NCBI GenBank assembly: GCA_963853835.1 | Contig: OY970825.1 | Coordinates: forward strand, 30,876,835 to 30,940,834 | Origin: Calendula officinalis | Taxonomy: Eukaryota; Streptophyta; Magnoliopsida; Asterales; Asteraceae | Direction of reading: 5' to 3' | Length of the DNA: 64,000 nt | Shown here: positions 34,153 to 46,900 of the stretch, in pieces | Position numbering within the stretch: the stretch's first letter is position 1 | Layout: each line of letters opens with the position of its first letter | Translations under genes and position numbers: made by a program | The notes under the pieces: generated by a model | The model's input: only the letters and a program-made list of their open reading frames with translations | The model's database searches: none | What the model was told of the DNA's origin: nothing

Positions 34153-35264
34153 GCACGTCATAACATCAAGTAGTTATACAAGCAAAGGTTAGAGTCTAGC
34201 AACCCGCCAATGCCCCTAGAAGTATATGAGTGAGTTTCAGAAAAGTCCAGGTTCAAAGTTTTTCAATCAGTTATCCTTTTGTTACCGATACCATGTTTAA
34301 TTTTAGACAAGGATTAATGTCAATCTAAAATTTCAACGATTCTGTTTCTCGATCTTTACATTGAAGTAGATTACCAAACCAATCAAGATTCATCTTGATT
34401 ACCTTTGGGTACGGCCGTACAAGCATCTCTTCAAATCATCGAGGGGCCCAGTAGTATCTAATCCAAACATGTGGAGGAACAAATTCTTTATTGACTACAC
34501 GTGTTTAATATATGCTTAATGTCAAACTTAAAGATGGTTGTTATAGCAGCCTTATTCAGGTCAACGTTTAACCACGTCAAAGTTTGACACTCCACACACA
34601 CAAACCAACTTGCATCTCAAGTCAGAGGATAAGCGACAAAAGCCTTTGTGAGATTCACTTGTGACATAAATCCAGGAAGTGATTTCTCATAGGTTGGGTC
34701 AGTCCAATTGTGCATCACAATGAACAACATGTGAGTTTGATTTCATAATCCTTAGTCATACTAAGATCATGTCATCAATGCCCTCAGATTTGTCTTAATA
34801 ATATTCCCATATTATTAATATGACAATGGACAATTTAGAATATAAAACACAGTAAATATTCAAGGATATAAACATGCAAATATAGAACACAGTATATATT
34901 CATATACAAACGATCATATCAAATATATCAATTTATTCCAATAAAAACTGCTCAACGTTCCATTATTCAAATACTAAAACAGATTTACATGAAACTACTA
35001 GCTTGTCGAAGTCCAATGTTCCATTCATATTCAATATGTTTGGTACAAGACATTGAGTTCGATAAAGTGTCAGCTAGTTAGTTATCTGTTTGAACTTTAA
35101 GAGTACGAATTTCACGTATCTCGATAAACATTCGTATGTAGTGAACCTTCGTAAATAGGATCTAGCGTCATCACGACCTATTTCAAAACCAACATAAGTA
35201 TAGCAAGTATACTTAGTTTCAGTTTGGTATCTCCACCATAACCAAGGAACATATATCTAGTATT
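34153..35264 (-). other. Element F 3' internal region (degenerate)
   Basis: This should hold the end of pol (RNase H) and 3' untranslated DNA. Fragments fit a decayed copia RNase H (around 35000-35250), but no continuous frame survives. Confidence 0.4.
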
Positions 35265-37090
35265 TCAAAAATACTTCAATGTGTTCTTATTAGCAATCCA
35301 GTGACTCTCTCGTGGATTTTGTTGGTATTTTCTAGTAAGGTCCCCTAAGGACGTTACATTTGGCCTAGTGCTCCTTATAGCGTACATGATGAATGGAATA
35401 GCCGATTCATAGGGGATTACATTCATTCGCTTCACCACATCAGGTGTGGAAGGTCTTTGAGTCTCACTCAAGTTTACATTGGGTGGCATACGAGGACATC
35501 CTCGTTTGGGAGCATCCATTCTAAACCGTTTTAGAATTTTGTCAATGTAAGTACTTTGACTTAAACCAATTAACCGCTTTGATCTATCCCAATAGATTCA
35601 TAACTTCAAGTATGTATGTCGTATTTCTTCAATCCTTCATGTCAAAACATTTTCCAAGCCAGGATTTTCATCTTGTAGCATTGGTATATTGTTTCACATG
35701 AGTGACATGTCATCAACATGTATGACTTGAGAAACGACAATGCTCCCACTAGCTTTCATATATACACATGCTCATTTTGGGTTTTAGGTGAAACAAACAT
35801 TTTAATTTCATCATTTACCAAATCTCATAGTCATAGTACACTACTTTGGCTATAAGAATCGTAATGTCTTTAGTAACAGGCGAGAAGGTTTCATCATTGT
35901 CAATCCCGTGGGATTGAGTGTAACCTTTTGCTACTACAAGAGCTTTATAGGTATGTATATTTTCATCCATGTCAACAGTCTTACTGTTTTGAGAAAGACC
36001 AACTAAGTTCAAAACTTGATTGTCTATCATGGATTTCATTTTCGCATTCATAGCTTCAAGTCATTTTTCGAATTCAAAATTCGATAATGCAACTTGATAG
36101 TTAGGGGGTTCATTATGATCCTCGAAACTTTGCTCCTCATCATCGACATAAATCTATATCGTTCAGGTGCATGAGGTGTCCTTGCGGACCTACGAATGGG
36201 AACAACATCATCCTGTGGTCCAACATCTATATGTCCAGCCTTAGTATGATATTTGCTAGTGTTACCAGAAGGTTGTGCATCTTCACTTTGAATCTCGTCA
36301 AAGTCTATAGTGCTCCCACTTGCTTTGTGAAATGAGACTGTTCTCAAGAAACTCAGCATACCGAGCAACAACAATTTGTTCTCAGGTGGGTAGTAAAATA
36401 GTAACGAAGATATAGTTAATAGATATGGGCTCAAGTTTGTTTGGCATGTCTCGTTCCACGAGATCCTCACAACCCCAGATCTGCAAGTAAGACAAATTAG
36501 GGACTTTCCCATGCCATATTTCATATGGTGTCTTTTTAACCTTTTGGTTGGAACCATATTAAGTATTCGAGCAGCACACTTCAGTGCATTCCCCTCAAAA
36601 GGATAGAGGAAGAGTAGTAGGACTCATCATAGATCGAACCATGTCAAGCAGGGTCCGATATCTCCTTTCAGACACACCATGATCTTGTGGAGTGTATGGA
36701 GGAGAGAATTGTGAGACAATCTCACGTTGGGTTGGATGATCCTGAAACTCTTGGCTCATGTACTTTCCTCCTCGATTAGGACGGAAATCCTTTGTTGTCT
36801 TGCCGAGTTTATTTTCTACGTCACTTTAGAAAGCTTTGAACGTTTCAAAGATTTTATGTTTATGTTTAATCAAGTAAACATAACCATAACTATTGAACTC
36901 ATCAGTGGAAGTGATAAAGTAGGTAACACCTTCCCTAGTCTTATTTCTAAAGGGGCCACATACATCAGTATGTATGAGTCCAAGTAGATTTTTAGCTCTT
37001 TCGCAAACATGGGAGAAAAACTTTCTTGTTATCTTTCCATAATATACAAGAGAGGCATTTAAATGATTCATGATCATTTGTTAAGAAGCC
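35265..37090 (-). pseudogene. Element F pol fragments: integrase and reverse transcriptase
   Basis: Read on the minus strand from right to left, 36826-37077 is an integrase core piece (GLIHTDVCGPFRNKTREGV), and 36048-36557 carries the region between integrase and reverse transcriptase, including RRSARTPHAPERY. 35815-36051 is the start of reverse transcriptase (ALVVAKGYTQSHGID...DETFSPV), and 35265-35519 its far end (SAIPFIMYAIRSTRP). The frames are separated by stops and shifts, and the catalytic box region is not intact. The order marks copia. Confidence 0.85.
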
Positions 37091-37539
37091 CTTCGTGTTG
37101 TAGTGTCAAAATGCGTTTCTTGTTTATGTGGAAAAGATGACAATGCTCTAGGTAAATGGAATCCAAACCGTTTTGGATTCTTGAGTGCTACATTTCTATG
37201 TAGAACTATCGTTTGAATCTGGATCATGCATATCAATTTCAAGCATACTATTACAAGAAATAGTTATAAAATATGTTATTTTTCAGAAAACAAAATATCA
37301 TAATCCATAATAGATTGAATAAGTCATTATTCAACAAACGATAAAGCTAAACAATGCATAATTGATAATTGTTCAAAACAATAATTAACGCATTAAGAAG
37401 GATTAGATCACAGCTTCCATTATTTTAGCTTTATACTTTACTTTTAATATTGCACATTTGTGTAAATGTGAGTTCCACAACTAGTGTCATACACTCAAGA
37501 TTTATTAGTAAAAGTATAGAGTTCTATAATGAAGATACC

Positions 37540-38560
37540 TAATGTGCTAGCCAGAACACATTTGTCCTTCATCAACTCTGCCAAGTAGGCAGGACAATTC
37601 CTCCTTCAATGGCCGGTTTCATCTCAATGATGGCAAAAAATATCCTTTGTAGGGTGCTCCTTTTTAGCATGTGGGGGAATCGTAGGTTTGGAAAAGTAAA
37701 CTAGTTTACCCTTACCTAGACTCTTTCCTTGTGCTTGCGGTTTTACCTTCCCTGATTGTTAGAAAATGATTTGGTAACCTTTGCTCAACCAGTTTTACTA
37801 TAGCATGTTATTCACTAATTGTCTTCCCCATGCTATGTACTTTAAAACCCTTTTCAAACTGGTCAAAGTCCTTGGATAGTGAGGTAAGAATCAAGCTCAT
37901 TCCAAGAACTTGTGGCAATGGGTAACCAAGACTCTCTATTTGATCAAGATAGCATTTCATGTTCAAGATGTAAGTGCTAACTGATTGGTCGTCCTTCTGC
38001 TTATAAGCGTGGAATGCTTTAACTGTTTCGAACAGTTCATGTTCTGCTTGTTGTGAAATATCGTTTTCAACTCGCTTAACGTGTCATATGCTGTGAGTTC
38101 CTCGAAGTTCTTTCGCTTCTCGGGGTTCATGCTCACAAGCATAGGAGTAGCGACTTCTTGGTGTTCGTGAAACGTTTCGGTAAAGGCTTGACGAACAGCA
38201 GCAGAAGTATTCGCAGGAGGTGCCTCAGGTAAGGCCTCTTATAGGTGTATCAACTTTCTCATTTCTATGGACAATCCTTAGAGTTCGATATCAGTCGATA
38301 AAGTTGATATTAGTCAGTTTCAGTTTTCAAGAACTGATTTTAGAGTGGAGATACTTAGGTTTTGATTTGTTGTTGTTATCTGTATAACACACAATGTTCA
38401 AAAAATAGTATTATCAATAATAATTTCTTTTAATAAATTAACTACCCAATTAATTTTAATTAAAAGCTAAGATCCCATTGAGCTTCCATCATCGCATCAG
38501 TTGATCTACTAGATATGATAGATCCAATAGGTAGGTGACGATCAACAATTGCATTACAAG
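37540..38560 (-). pseudogene. Element F gag remnant
   Basis: On the minus strand the sequence resembles copia gag. A zinc-knuckle-like piece near 37565-37640 contains two stop codons (CHH*DETGH*RRNC pattern) and has lost one of the usual cysteines. Upstream sequence to about 38560 gives short gag-like pieces in several frames. The protein is not made in this form. Confidence 0.55.
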
Positions 38561-40028
38561 TGCAACTCTTAGAGGTATGGGACTTCATGGCACCTAGTGA
38601 ACAAGCATCTAGGGTCAAGTGGCATGTTTGTCGCATCTTCGCCTCGAGTCAAGGTCTCACCGTTAACTCGATTAAGTCATCCAATGTGAAATCATGTCAA
38701 AATAACTCTAGGTCTCACGCGTAGAGAATAAGGACCTCGGATCTAAATTCAAACCACGTCTCACGTGAATTCAAAAATAGAAGCAAGTGATTTACAACCG
38801 ATTGAAAGGCGTGACTTAAATTTTAGGTATGTTAAATTTTAATGAATAAAATTTTATTAAGATATGAATGAATCATGTACTTCATTCATACCACTTCATA
38901 AGTCGTTTAATAAACGGTAAAAACATTTAACGATTATTAAGGGTTAAGTTTCAAATCATATTTAAACTTAGTTTAATCTCAAAACAATTTTAGATTAAAG
39001 ATTAATCATGAATGATTAAAAAGTAATCATCGATAATCAAAAGTTTGGATGTTTTAATGTTTGTGTCTAAAATCGTATTTTAATTGTTTTATTACTTGTA
39101 TCTAATAAAAAAGAAAACAACCACAAACATAAATAAAACATGCAACAAATTTTGTGCAAACCTCGACCGATGAAATCCTAGGTTCGGTCACGCGAGTCAT
39201 CACGACGGACCGAAGGATCAAACTAGGGGACGGGCCAACATGAACCCAAACGGGCCTACATAAACCCAATGGGCTCCCACTTGCCCCATGACATTCATGG
39301 GCAAGTAGAAACCAACATTTGTGAAAAACATGCAATCTGACAGAAAATTCAGTCCGACTTCAAAGCCCAAAAAGTCACTGATGGAGTCTTCGGTGGTCTT
39401 CCCCACCTTCTGTAAAGTTGTAGGTCTCTGAGTTGCTGAAATTTTGGAGGTGGTTTCAGGTCATACGGAATAGCCAATCTCCGGGATATTCTGTTTTCGT
39501 ACAGCTGCGCAGGAGGTGCCGAAAATTGTTATTTTGTCCTCATCTTTTCTTCACCTTTGGTCAACAAATTACAAAATAAAAAGAAACAAAATACAACTAT
39601 TCTAATTACTTTTACAATGGAAATTTGCCCCAAAATATGGCACCAAAAATAAAAGAAAAAATAAAACAAATTACAACAATTAAGCCAAAAAACACGGCTT
39701 TTCCCAAATCAACCAAACAACCAAACAACAAACACATTCATTCACTAACGGTCTAGGCTTTCATCGGTTTGCACAAACAAGCAACTATTGACAAGGCTTT
39801 GGCTTGGGATATGGAAAAAATATATGTTTTGCCATATCAAAAACAAAATTAAACGAAGTAAGAAAATTCAAGCCAAATAATCAAAAAATTCAATAAGCTA
39901 GATTAATTTTTTGATGTTGTTTTTGTAACAAGTAGCAATTAGGTTTCCAAAAAATCATATTTTAACCCAATTTTATAAAAAAATGCTACTTTTTACAAAA
40001 AACTTGCTAATTAAATAATCAATATGAT
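38561..40028 (-). other. Element F 5' leader
   Basis: Untranslated leader between the primer site and gag on the minus strand. Short open frames here are not recognised as genes. Confidence 0.5.
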
Positions 40029-40042
40029 GACTCGTGATACCA
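40029..40042 (-). promoter_or_regulatory. Primer-binding site of element F
   Basis: On the minus strand TGGTATCACGAGTC follows the right LTR after one base, a slightly altered initiator-tRNA primer site. Confidence 0.7.
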
Positions 40043-40043
40043 C

Positions 40044-40761
40044 TATTAGTGATTTACGGTTTAATCAAAGAAACAAGCAGCGGAAATATAACATAAATCA
40101 CCAAACAAGGATCTACATATTGACAATATAATTAAGCATATAATACAAAGAGTTAGGATGAAAATCATACCCTTGAAGCCTTTGATTACGCCAATGATTT
40201 AGAAAGAATAACTCCAAGAATTCAATGTAGAATTCCTTTAACGGTATCCACACTACATCATATCAAGAACATCAAATAGGATGCTAATCCCTTAGTCAAG
40301 AATCAAAATCAAAACAAAGAATAGACTTTGTTTCTCCACGTGATCATAAAAAAAAAGGATTCTGTTTTGTTCCTTTTTCTTTTCATGAGTTATCTTAGAC
40401 AAACCAACAACCACAAGACTTTTCCTTGAAATGTTATGCGGCCGTGATTTGGGAGTGGGAGAGATTAGGGTTAATCTTTTTTCTCCCTAAACTAAGTATA
40501 TATTTCCTATTTACAAGTTAGGAGATATGACACTTAGCCCCTTATACTTTTGATTCTTTATGATTACTCACTAATACGTTTTAACTTAACAATTAATTAA
40601 AGCATAACTAGCCAAGTAATCAAAGTTTATATAAATAATATAATTACCCTAATTATATTATATATATTAAATGGTGTTTGGTGTATAAGTGTGTGACCCT
40701 TTAGGCTCACATGCGTCTAGCAATATAACTATATGTCATGTACGTAAAGCATATTCCAACA
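40044..40761 (-). repeat. LTR of element F (5' LTR on the minus strand)
   Basis: The 718-base LTR matches 33425-34140. Its plus-strand left end reads TATTAGTG, one base different from the TGTTAGTG of the other LTR. Confidence 0.93.
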
Positions 40762-40856
40762 CCGATTTCATGAATATCAATTGATTTTAGGTTCGAACGA
40801 AAACTAGGGTTCCGTAGCCCTTCAATCGACTAAATCTAGGGTTCCTTAGAAAGAAT

Positions 40857-41565
40857 TGTTAGGGCAAAGCCCATGTCCCTTGTTATCTTATGATTACAAA
40901 ACAAACAAGCGGGGCAGATCTCATACTGAGCTACTCAGTATAGGTCTGATACTGAGTAGATAGACGTCGATCAGATATGACAGCTCAAAACCTTTGAAGA
41001 TGATCACAAATGAGTTGCACTGACCTACTCAGTATCGGTCTCATACTGAGCTACTCAGTATATGTCTGATACTGAGTAGAATGACCGAGTTATCCGTGCA
41101 TGATCTTCTGCCCTCAACTTGTTGGTACTAGTGTTAAGTCTCAGTCCTATACTGAGTGGTCAGTATTGGGCACTCAGTATTGGAACTCAGTATTGAAACT
41201 CAATACTGAGTAGAAGGACCGAGTTAATATTTCCATGTTTACTTAATTAGTCAAATCTTTTAATCATGGTATGTATTTATTAGAATTGGGAGTTACATAT
41301 AGAATAGGGTTAATTGTAAAACCTCTATACATTATAAATAGAGGTTTAGTCTTTAGTTGTTAAGTATCCTTTTGGATCCCGGTTGATCACTTGTGTAGAT
41401 CACCGGTAACCCAATTCTAAATGTAACACTTTGTGGAGTGTTCTTGGTTATTCCGCAACCAAGAACACATTTTATACGTTTGTGCTTAATAAGAATAATC
41501 GTATGACGTATATGATCTTGTCTTTACCGATTTTATTAACAATATATGGGTGGTTGGGTCCTACA
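40857..41565 (+). repeat. 5' LTR of element B
   Basis: The repeat starts TGTTAGGGCAAAG and ends GGTCCTACA. It contains a cluster of CTACTCAGTAT and ATACTGAGTAG words in both orientations (about 40925-41215), and a TATAAATAGAGG promoter box at 41333-41344. Confidence 0.95.
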
Positions 41566-41567
41566 AT

Positions 41568-41579
41568 TGGTATCAGAGC
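41568..41579 (+). promoter_or_regulatory. Primer-binding site of element B
   Basis: TGGTATCAGAGC, two bases after the LTR. Confidence 0.92.
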
Positions 41580-42639
41580 GGTTCAAAGTTATCTACAACT
41601 TTGATGATCTTTTAACCCTTAATATTGTTGAATATCAAGTCTTTTCATATAGAAGAACTATGCAGAATTTTCGTCATTTTCTACGCATGGGTAGAAGAAA
41701 TGCCGGATATCCTTCGTTAACAGTCGAATATGTGTGAAATTTGAACAGGAGGTTCTCAACACACAGACACACAATCTGACCGTTCAGTTTTGTATTTGAA
41801 GATTCGCGTAGAGCGATATGGTAGGCGCATCAGGTCATATATTTTGTTTTTTATTCCTTACCTGCTGGGCAGCCATGGAAGAAAAATTGTCTCTCCTTCT
41901 TCAAACATCGAATGAGCGTGAAATTTTAACTGAATGTTCACCATAATGTGTTTAATGTTTTCACTGTTCAGATCTTCAAAAGGAATCGTTAATTAAGAGA
42001 TATATATTTTTGAAGATTATTGACGAATATTTATGGTATAGGTATGTTGTGTAAAAAATTCATAATGATCAGAAGATTATACTTGGAGATATGATTTTTT
42101 GAAGTTGCTGCAAAATTGGAGAAATGAAATTCTGCATGCTGAATTATACAAGTGAGTATGTTTCACATATTTTTATCCTATTAGTCATAAGAAATCATCT
42201 TAAACTGAGGAAATCTATAAGTTGATTGATTCCTTAGTGATGTTTCAAGTCAAAGATAAAATATACCGAACAGTTTAAGGAGATGACTCTGATTCAGGGG
42301 GAGAAAACACAATGTGATATGTGTTTTCTTTATATGAAGCTAAAGTTCTTTTAAGCTAAGATGTTCATGCTAAGTTATTCAAGGGGGTACGTGTCACACA
42401 TTATTTTACAATCATTTGAATCATTTCAAACTGAGGAAATCTACTAATTGAATGATTCCTTAGTGATGTTTCATTACAATTAAAATCTACCGGACAGATT
42501 GAGAAAGGAGTCTATGATTGTGGGGGAGAAAAGTTACTGTGATATATAGTTTCTTGAAGTACTCGGTGAATAAAGAATATGAAAAGATCTCAAAAAGAAG
42601 ACGATACAAGACAAGATTGAAGATTGTTTTGTTATCATT
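41580..42639 (+). other. Element B internal non-coding region
   Basis: No frame encodes a recognised protein. Two related modules (about 42200-42370 and 42425-42560) each read 'gaggaaatct...gattccttagtgatgtttca...accg.acag.tt.a...gggggagaaaa', a duplicated polypurine module. Confidence 0.75.
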
Positions 42640-42653
42640 AGATAGGGGGAGAT
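42640..42653 (+). promoter_or_regulatory. Polypurine tract of element B
   Basis: GATAGGGGGAGAT directly before the 3' LTR. Confidence 0.85.
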
Positions 42654-43362
42654 TGTTAGGGCAAAGCCCATGTCCCTTGTTATCTTATGATTACAAAACA
42701 AACAAGTGGGGCAGATCTCATACTGAGCTACTCAGTATAGGTCTGATACTGAGTAGATAGACGTCGATCAGATATGACAGCTCAAAACCTTCGAAGATGA
42801 TCACAAATGAGTTGCACTGACCTACTCAGTATCGGTCTCATACTGAGCTACTCAGTATATGTCTGATACTGAGTAGAATGACCGGGTTATCCGTGCATGA
42901 TCTTCTGCCCTCAACTTGTTGGTACTAGTGTTAAGTCTCAGTCCTATACTGAGTGGTCAGTATTGGGCACTCAGTATTGGAACTCAGTATTGAAACTCAA
43001 TACTGAGTAGAAGGACCGAGTTAATATTTCCATGTTTACTTAATTAGTCAAATCTTTTAATCATAGTATGTATTTATTAGAATTGGGAGTTACATATAGA
43101 ATAGGGTTAATTGTAAAACCTCTATACATTATAAATAGAGGTTTAGTCTTTAGTTGTTAAGTATCCTTTTGGATCCCGGTTGATCACTTGTGTGGATCAC
43201 CGGTAACCCAATTCTAAATGTAACACTTTGTGGAGTGTTCTTGGTTATTCCGCAACCAAGAACACATTTTATACGTTTGTGCTTAATAAGAATAATCGTA
43301 TGACGTATATGATCTTGTCTTTACCGATTTTATTAACAATATATGGGTGGTTGGGTCCTACA
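42654..43362 (+). repeat. 3' LTR of element B
   Basis: The 709-base repeat matches 40857-41565 with five single-base differences and ends before the AGAAT duplication. Confidence 0.95.
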
Positions 43363-43367
43363 AGAAT

Positions 43368-43952
43368 TTAGTTGTCTAGGGTGTTCGTGTTGCTAAATCG
43401 ATCACCATTGGCCAGTGTTTTCACCCTCAAAATCGATCTAGGACTGTTTTGAGCACCACACTTGTAAATTCTCAAAAATCGTCCAGGTCTTCGGCCCGAA
43501 CTCTTTCTAAAGAGTTCGGCCTGAGCTCTTATACTGTATTCGGCCCGAACATAATCCTTTGACTTCGGCCCGAACTCATTTCTTTAACTTCGGCCCGAAC
43601 TCATTCCCTTGTCTTCGGCCCGAACTTTTTTAAAAGTCTTCGGCCCGAACTCTTTTCAACTTCCCATTCTCGGGCCGAACACTTTTCAATTCCTTTTTTT
43701 CTCTAAGTTTTTTTATATATATAAATATATTATTTATAATTATAATTTCTAAATTTTATTTATTAATATTGTTTTAGTAAAATTAAAATTTTTATGTTAT
43801 TCTTATATTTATATACATCTATATATTATTAAAATTTCTTACAAGTGTTTTGTCTCGATCAGTGAATTATCATCGTAACATTTTTTTATTAACATTGTGT
43901 ACTTACATTGGTTGTTGTTTGTGCCCTCTTGTTTCTATGGTATAATTCTCAG
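43368..43952 (+). promoter_or_regulatory. Third-ORF leader: palindromic repeats and an intron-like AT-rich stretch
   Basis: About eight copies of the CTTCGGCCCGAAC palindrome lie at 43482-43690, as before gag. Base composition then drops sharply to very high AT at about 43700 and returns to normal at the ATG. A possible donor (AA|GTTTTT, 43707) and a good acceptor (TTCTCAG|ATGG, ending 43952) bound this stretch. It may therefore be an intron in the leader. The possible intron is inferred only from composition and splice-like ends. Confidence 0.5.
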
Positions 43953-46900
43953 ATGGCCGCAGAACAAATCCTAGACGAGAACACCCTGGTTCCCCTTTAC
44001 AGGATAAAGCCACTGGTGGAAAACAACTCCTACTGGGCCCCGGAGGAAGAGGTCACCTTCAGCATAGATTATCCGGTGTTATCCCACGTTATTCAACGTC
44101 ACCCGATATTCTACATGATAATGCTAGGCCAGAGGTTCCATTGATATATGTTCAACAATTCTTAAGCAACCTCATCCTGGTGACATCAACCGACCCACAT
44201 CAATTTGAAACCATGATTGACGAACAACCGATACAATTCACAAAAGATGATCTATATGACATCTTCAGGCTACCTCGTGGTGATTCACGACCACCTTTCA
44301 GTACACATGAACCTCAGCTACCATTCAAGGACGTGTACGAAGGAATCCACGATCTTGGTCTTGCCCTTCCTCGGGATACTATCGAACTCCGAAACCTCAA
44401 AAAGAAACATATGGCAAGGAGCTGGTCCCACGTCTTCACTATTTTCAACAGACGCCTGACCGGAAAGTCATCTGGTCATGACAGGGCCTCGATAAACGTC
44501 CATCATGCCTATCGTACCCTATGCTACAACATACACTATGACTACGCTGCATATCTGTGGGAAGAATTCAAGATCGCAAAAGAAAAGGATCCAAAATACC
44601 TGATATACCCGATGTTCTGGTCCATCCTAATTGAACATTTTATGCACCGACACCCAACCATTCACATCAGGGATGCTGCAAATCGATTCAGACCAACTAT
44701 TGTTTCGTTCCTTAGAAGAGATAGTGGTACACTTGCTGTTGATGCATCACTGGTCCCTCTCCCACTGCTTCAAATTGGTGACATCAATCTTGATGTCATC
44801 AGACAATACCGGGATGCTCATTTTCCTGAATGGAGACCAGAGGATGAACAACGGCAACCAGATCAACAAGCTGCTCAACAACAACCACCACCTCATCAAC
44901 AACAACCTTGACGTCGAGCAGCAAAACCACGACCAACACCGGCTCACCGACGTGCAAAATGACTTCGCCTCTCATCCAGCGGTGCTTCCGGAAGTCAGTC
45001 GATTGCCACTCATCATCTCAACAGCTGAAAACTCCACCAACTCGACCCATTATACGACCAACCACACAAACAGCTGAACCTTCCTCTCCTTCCTCATCAG
45101 AAGATTCAGCCGCCACTGTGTATGATCGACCAGAATCACCACCATCACCATCAGGTCCACCTTCACCACCACCACGAAGATCTCCAAACCCCTTTGATGA
45201 TCCTTTTTTCTCGGATCCTTCTCCACAACACACCCAACCACCACCCTCATCCGTATCTCATTCTTCCTTCACTTCCACAACTACCATACCACCACTCACA
45301 TCCACCATTCCCACTATCACAACCACCGTACCGCCACTCACATCCACCATTCCAACCTCCACAACCACCATTCCACCTACCACAACCACCATTCCACCAC
45401 TCACGTCCATAATCCCAACCTCCACAACCACCGTTCCACCAGTTACAACCACAATACCACCATCAGAAACCTCACTTCCACCATTCTCCATCACAACTGG
45501 TATTGCCTCGAGGGTCGTTATAACTCCACCGACAACAATAGTTACGACCCTCCATCATCAGACTACATTATCAGAGGCAATCACCACCACCACCACAACT
45601 GCAATGCCAACTCCATATCTTCAGATCATCCCTCATCTCGCCTCAACGATACAAACATTTAATACAAGGCTGGAAAACCTTGAGAGTAGAATGGCGACTG
45701 TTGCTCCTCCTCCTCCGGCACTCTGCAAAAGGAGCTCTGAGTTGCTTCTTGCAGCATCTCGTCAGTTCAGTCTTAAAGAAATCATAGAGATGCTCAACCT
45801 TCGCACACGAGAAGTCCTTGAGCCCTGCTCACAAGACATACCATTCAACTAGAGACCGGAGGACCCTGAGGATGATCCTTAGGGAAGGGGACAAAAAAAG
45901 GAGACTGGAACAAGGAGGATCCAGTTCTCAATATCAAGCAGGAGGTAGTAAATCACAACACCACCCCAGTTCCTCTCATCAACGACAGGGAGGAGGCCCT
46001 CAAGACGACGATTATATTGATGAATGGGCGGTTGTTGAGTTTGATTATTCTCAGGTGTTGAACGTTGAACCACTCAACCAGTGGCGTGTGGATGAAAGTG
46101 AAGACATCTTGCCACAAAACAAACTTGCTCCAGAAGAGATGACTGAAGAAGAAAAACTCGAATCTATGAGTCATCTCCAATCTATCAATGCTGAGGTTGA
46201 GCATCATCGAACGGGCAACGTTCAACGGGTTCTAAGAAAAGAGGCGGACACAGTGATTGATCTACAAAGTGACTCAGAAGAAGATAATATTGTGAAGGAG
46301 GCTTTTACCGAACCACCTCAAAATGCCAACTCTCCTCCAGATGACAACTCTGATAGCGACAAACCAAGGGAGGAGGAACGCGTGGAGGTAGAAATATTCC
46401 CTTTCACCCGAGAAATAAACAACTACGACTCACTGGTTGCCACAAGAAATAAACAACCCAAACCACCAACTACTTCTCCACAACATGATGTACCGGTCTT
46501 AACAGATAGTGAAGAGAGGGCGACGAATAGAGCTAATAAACGTCGTTTATAAATCTCCAAAAAGTTTCTATTCCAACAAATTAAAATACCATTTCATGAA
46601 GACCTCTTCTCTGCTATCTTCCAGGTTAAAGAGCTGCCTATAATTTATCAAGATCTGTATAAAGAGGTGATTCTGCCGCCACGGGAAAAGCGAATGTACT
46701 ATATCACGATGCATTACCTACGTGGAAAAACAGATCGCTACAACAAATTACCGATCACTCACCTTCTGGACATAACGACCAACCACTTCTCCGCCTATTA
46801 CTGGTACACCATTTACAAGATTCGACGAGCAGACGATCAAGTGTACACAATTGATGAAGGAGACTTCTATATCCTCGAACCTTGAGATATAGAATGTCTA

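Larger units (their letters stand above)
33425..40761 (-). mobile_element. Element F: Ty1/copia retrotransposon, minus strand, inserted in A
   Basis: This 7,337-base element is bounded by LTRs at 33425-34140 and 40044-40761 and flanked by CCGAT on both sides (33420-33424 and 40762-40766). On the minus strand the primer site is next to the right LTR, and a polypurine tract is next to the left LTR. Recognisable but degenerate gag, integrase and reverse transcriptase pieces lie between. About two dozen differences between LTRs were counted by eye (roughly 97% identity). Confidence 0.93.
40857..43362 (+). mobile_element. Element B: small non-autonomous LTR retrotransposon
   Basis: This 2,506-base element has two 709-base LTRs and a 1,088-base internal region without gag or pol. 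AGAAT flanks it (40852-40856 and 43363-43367). Only five differences between the LTRs were counted by eye (about 99.3% identity), all transitions, so it inserted recently. The internal region has a primer site, a pair of GGGGGAGAAAA motifs (about 42297 and 42522), and a terminal polypurine tract, the Sirevirus pattern. It is probably moved by proteins of a full Sirevirus. Element C is a relative. Confidence 0.95.

Noticed and set aside
33416..40790. ATG at 33416 as the true start of the third ORF
   Set aside because: Its frame closes a few codons after the insertion site (TGA shortly after 40766), so it is at most a short upstream frame.
45018..45494. Minus-strand Val/Gly-rich open frames
   Set aside because: Shadows of the Pro/Thr-rich repeats of the third ORF on the plus strand.
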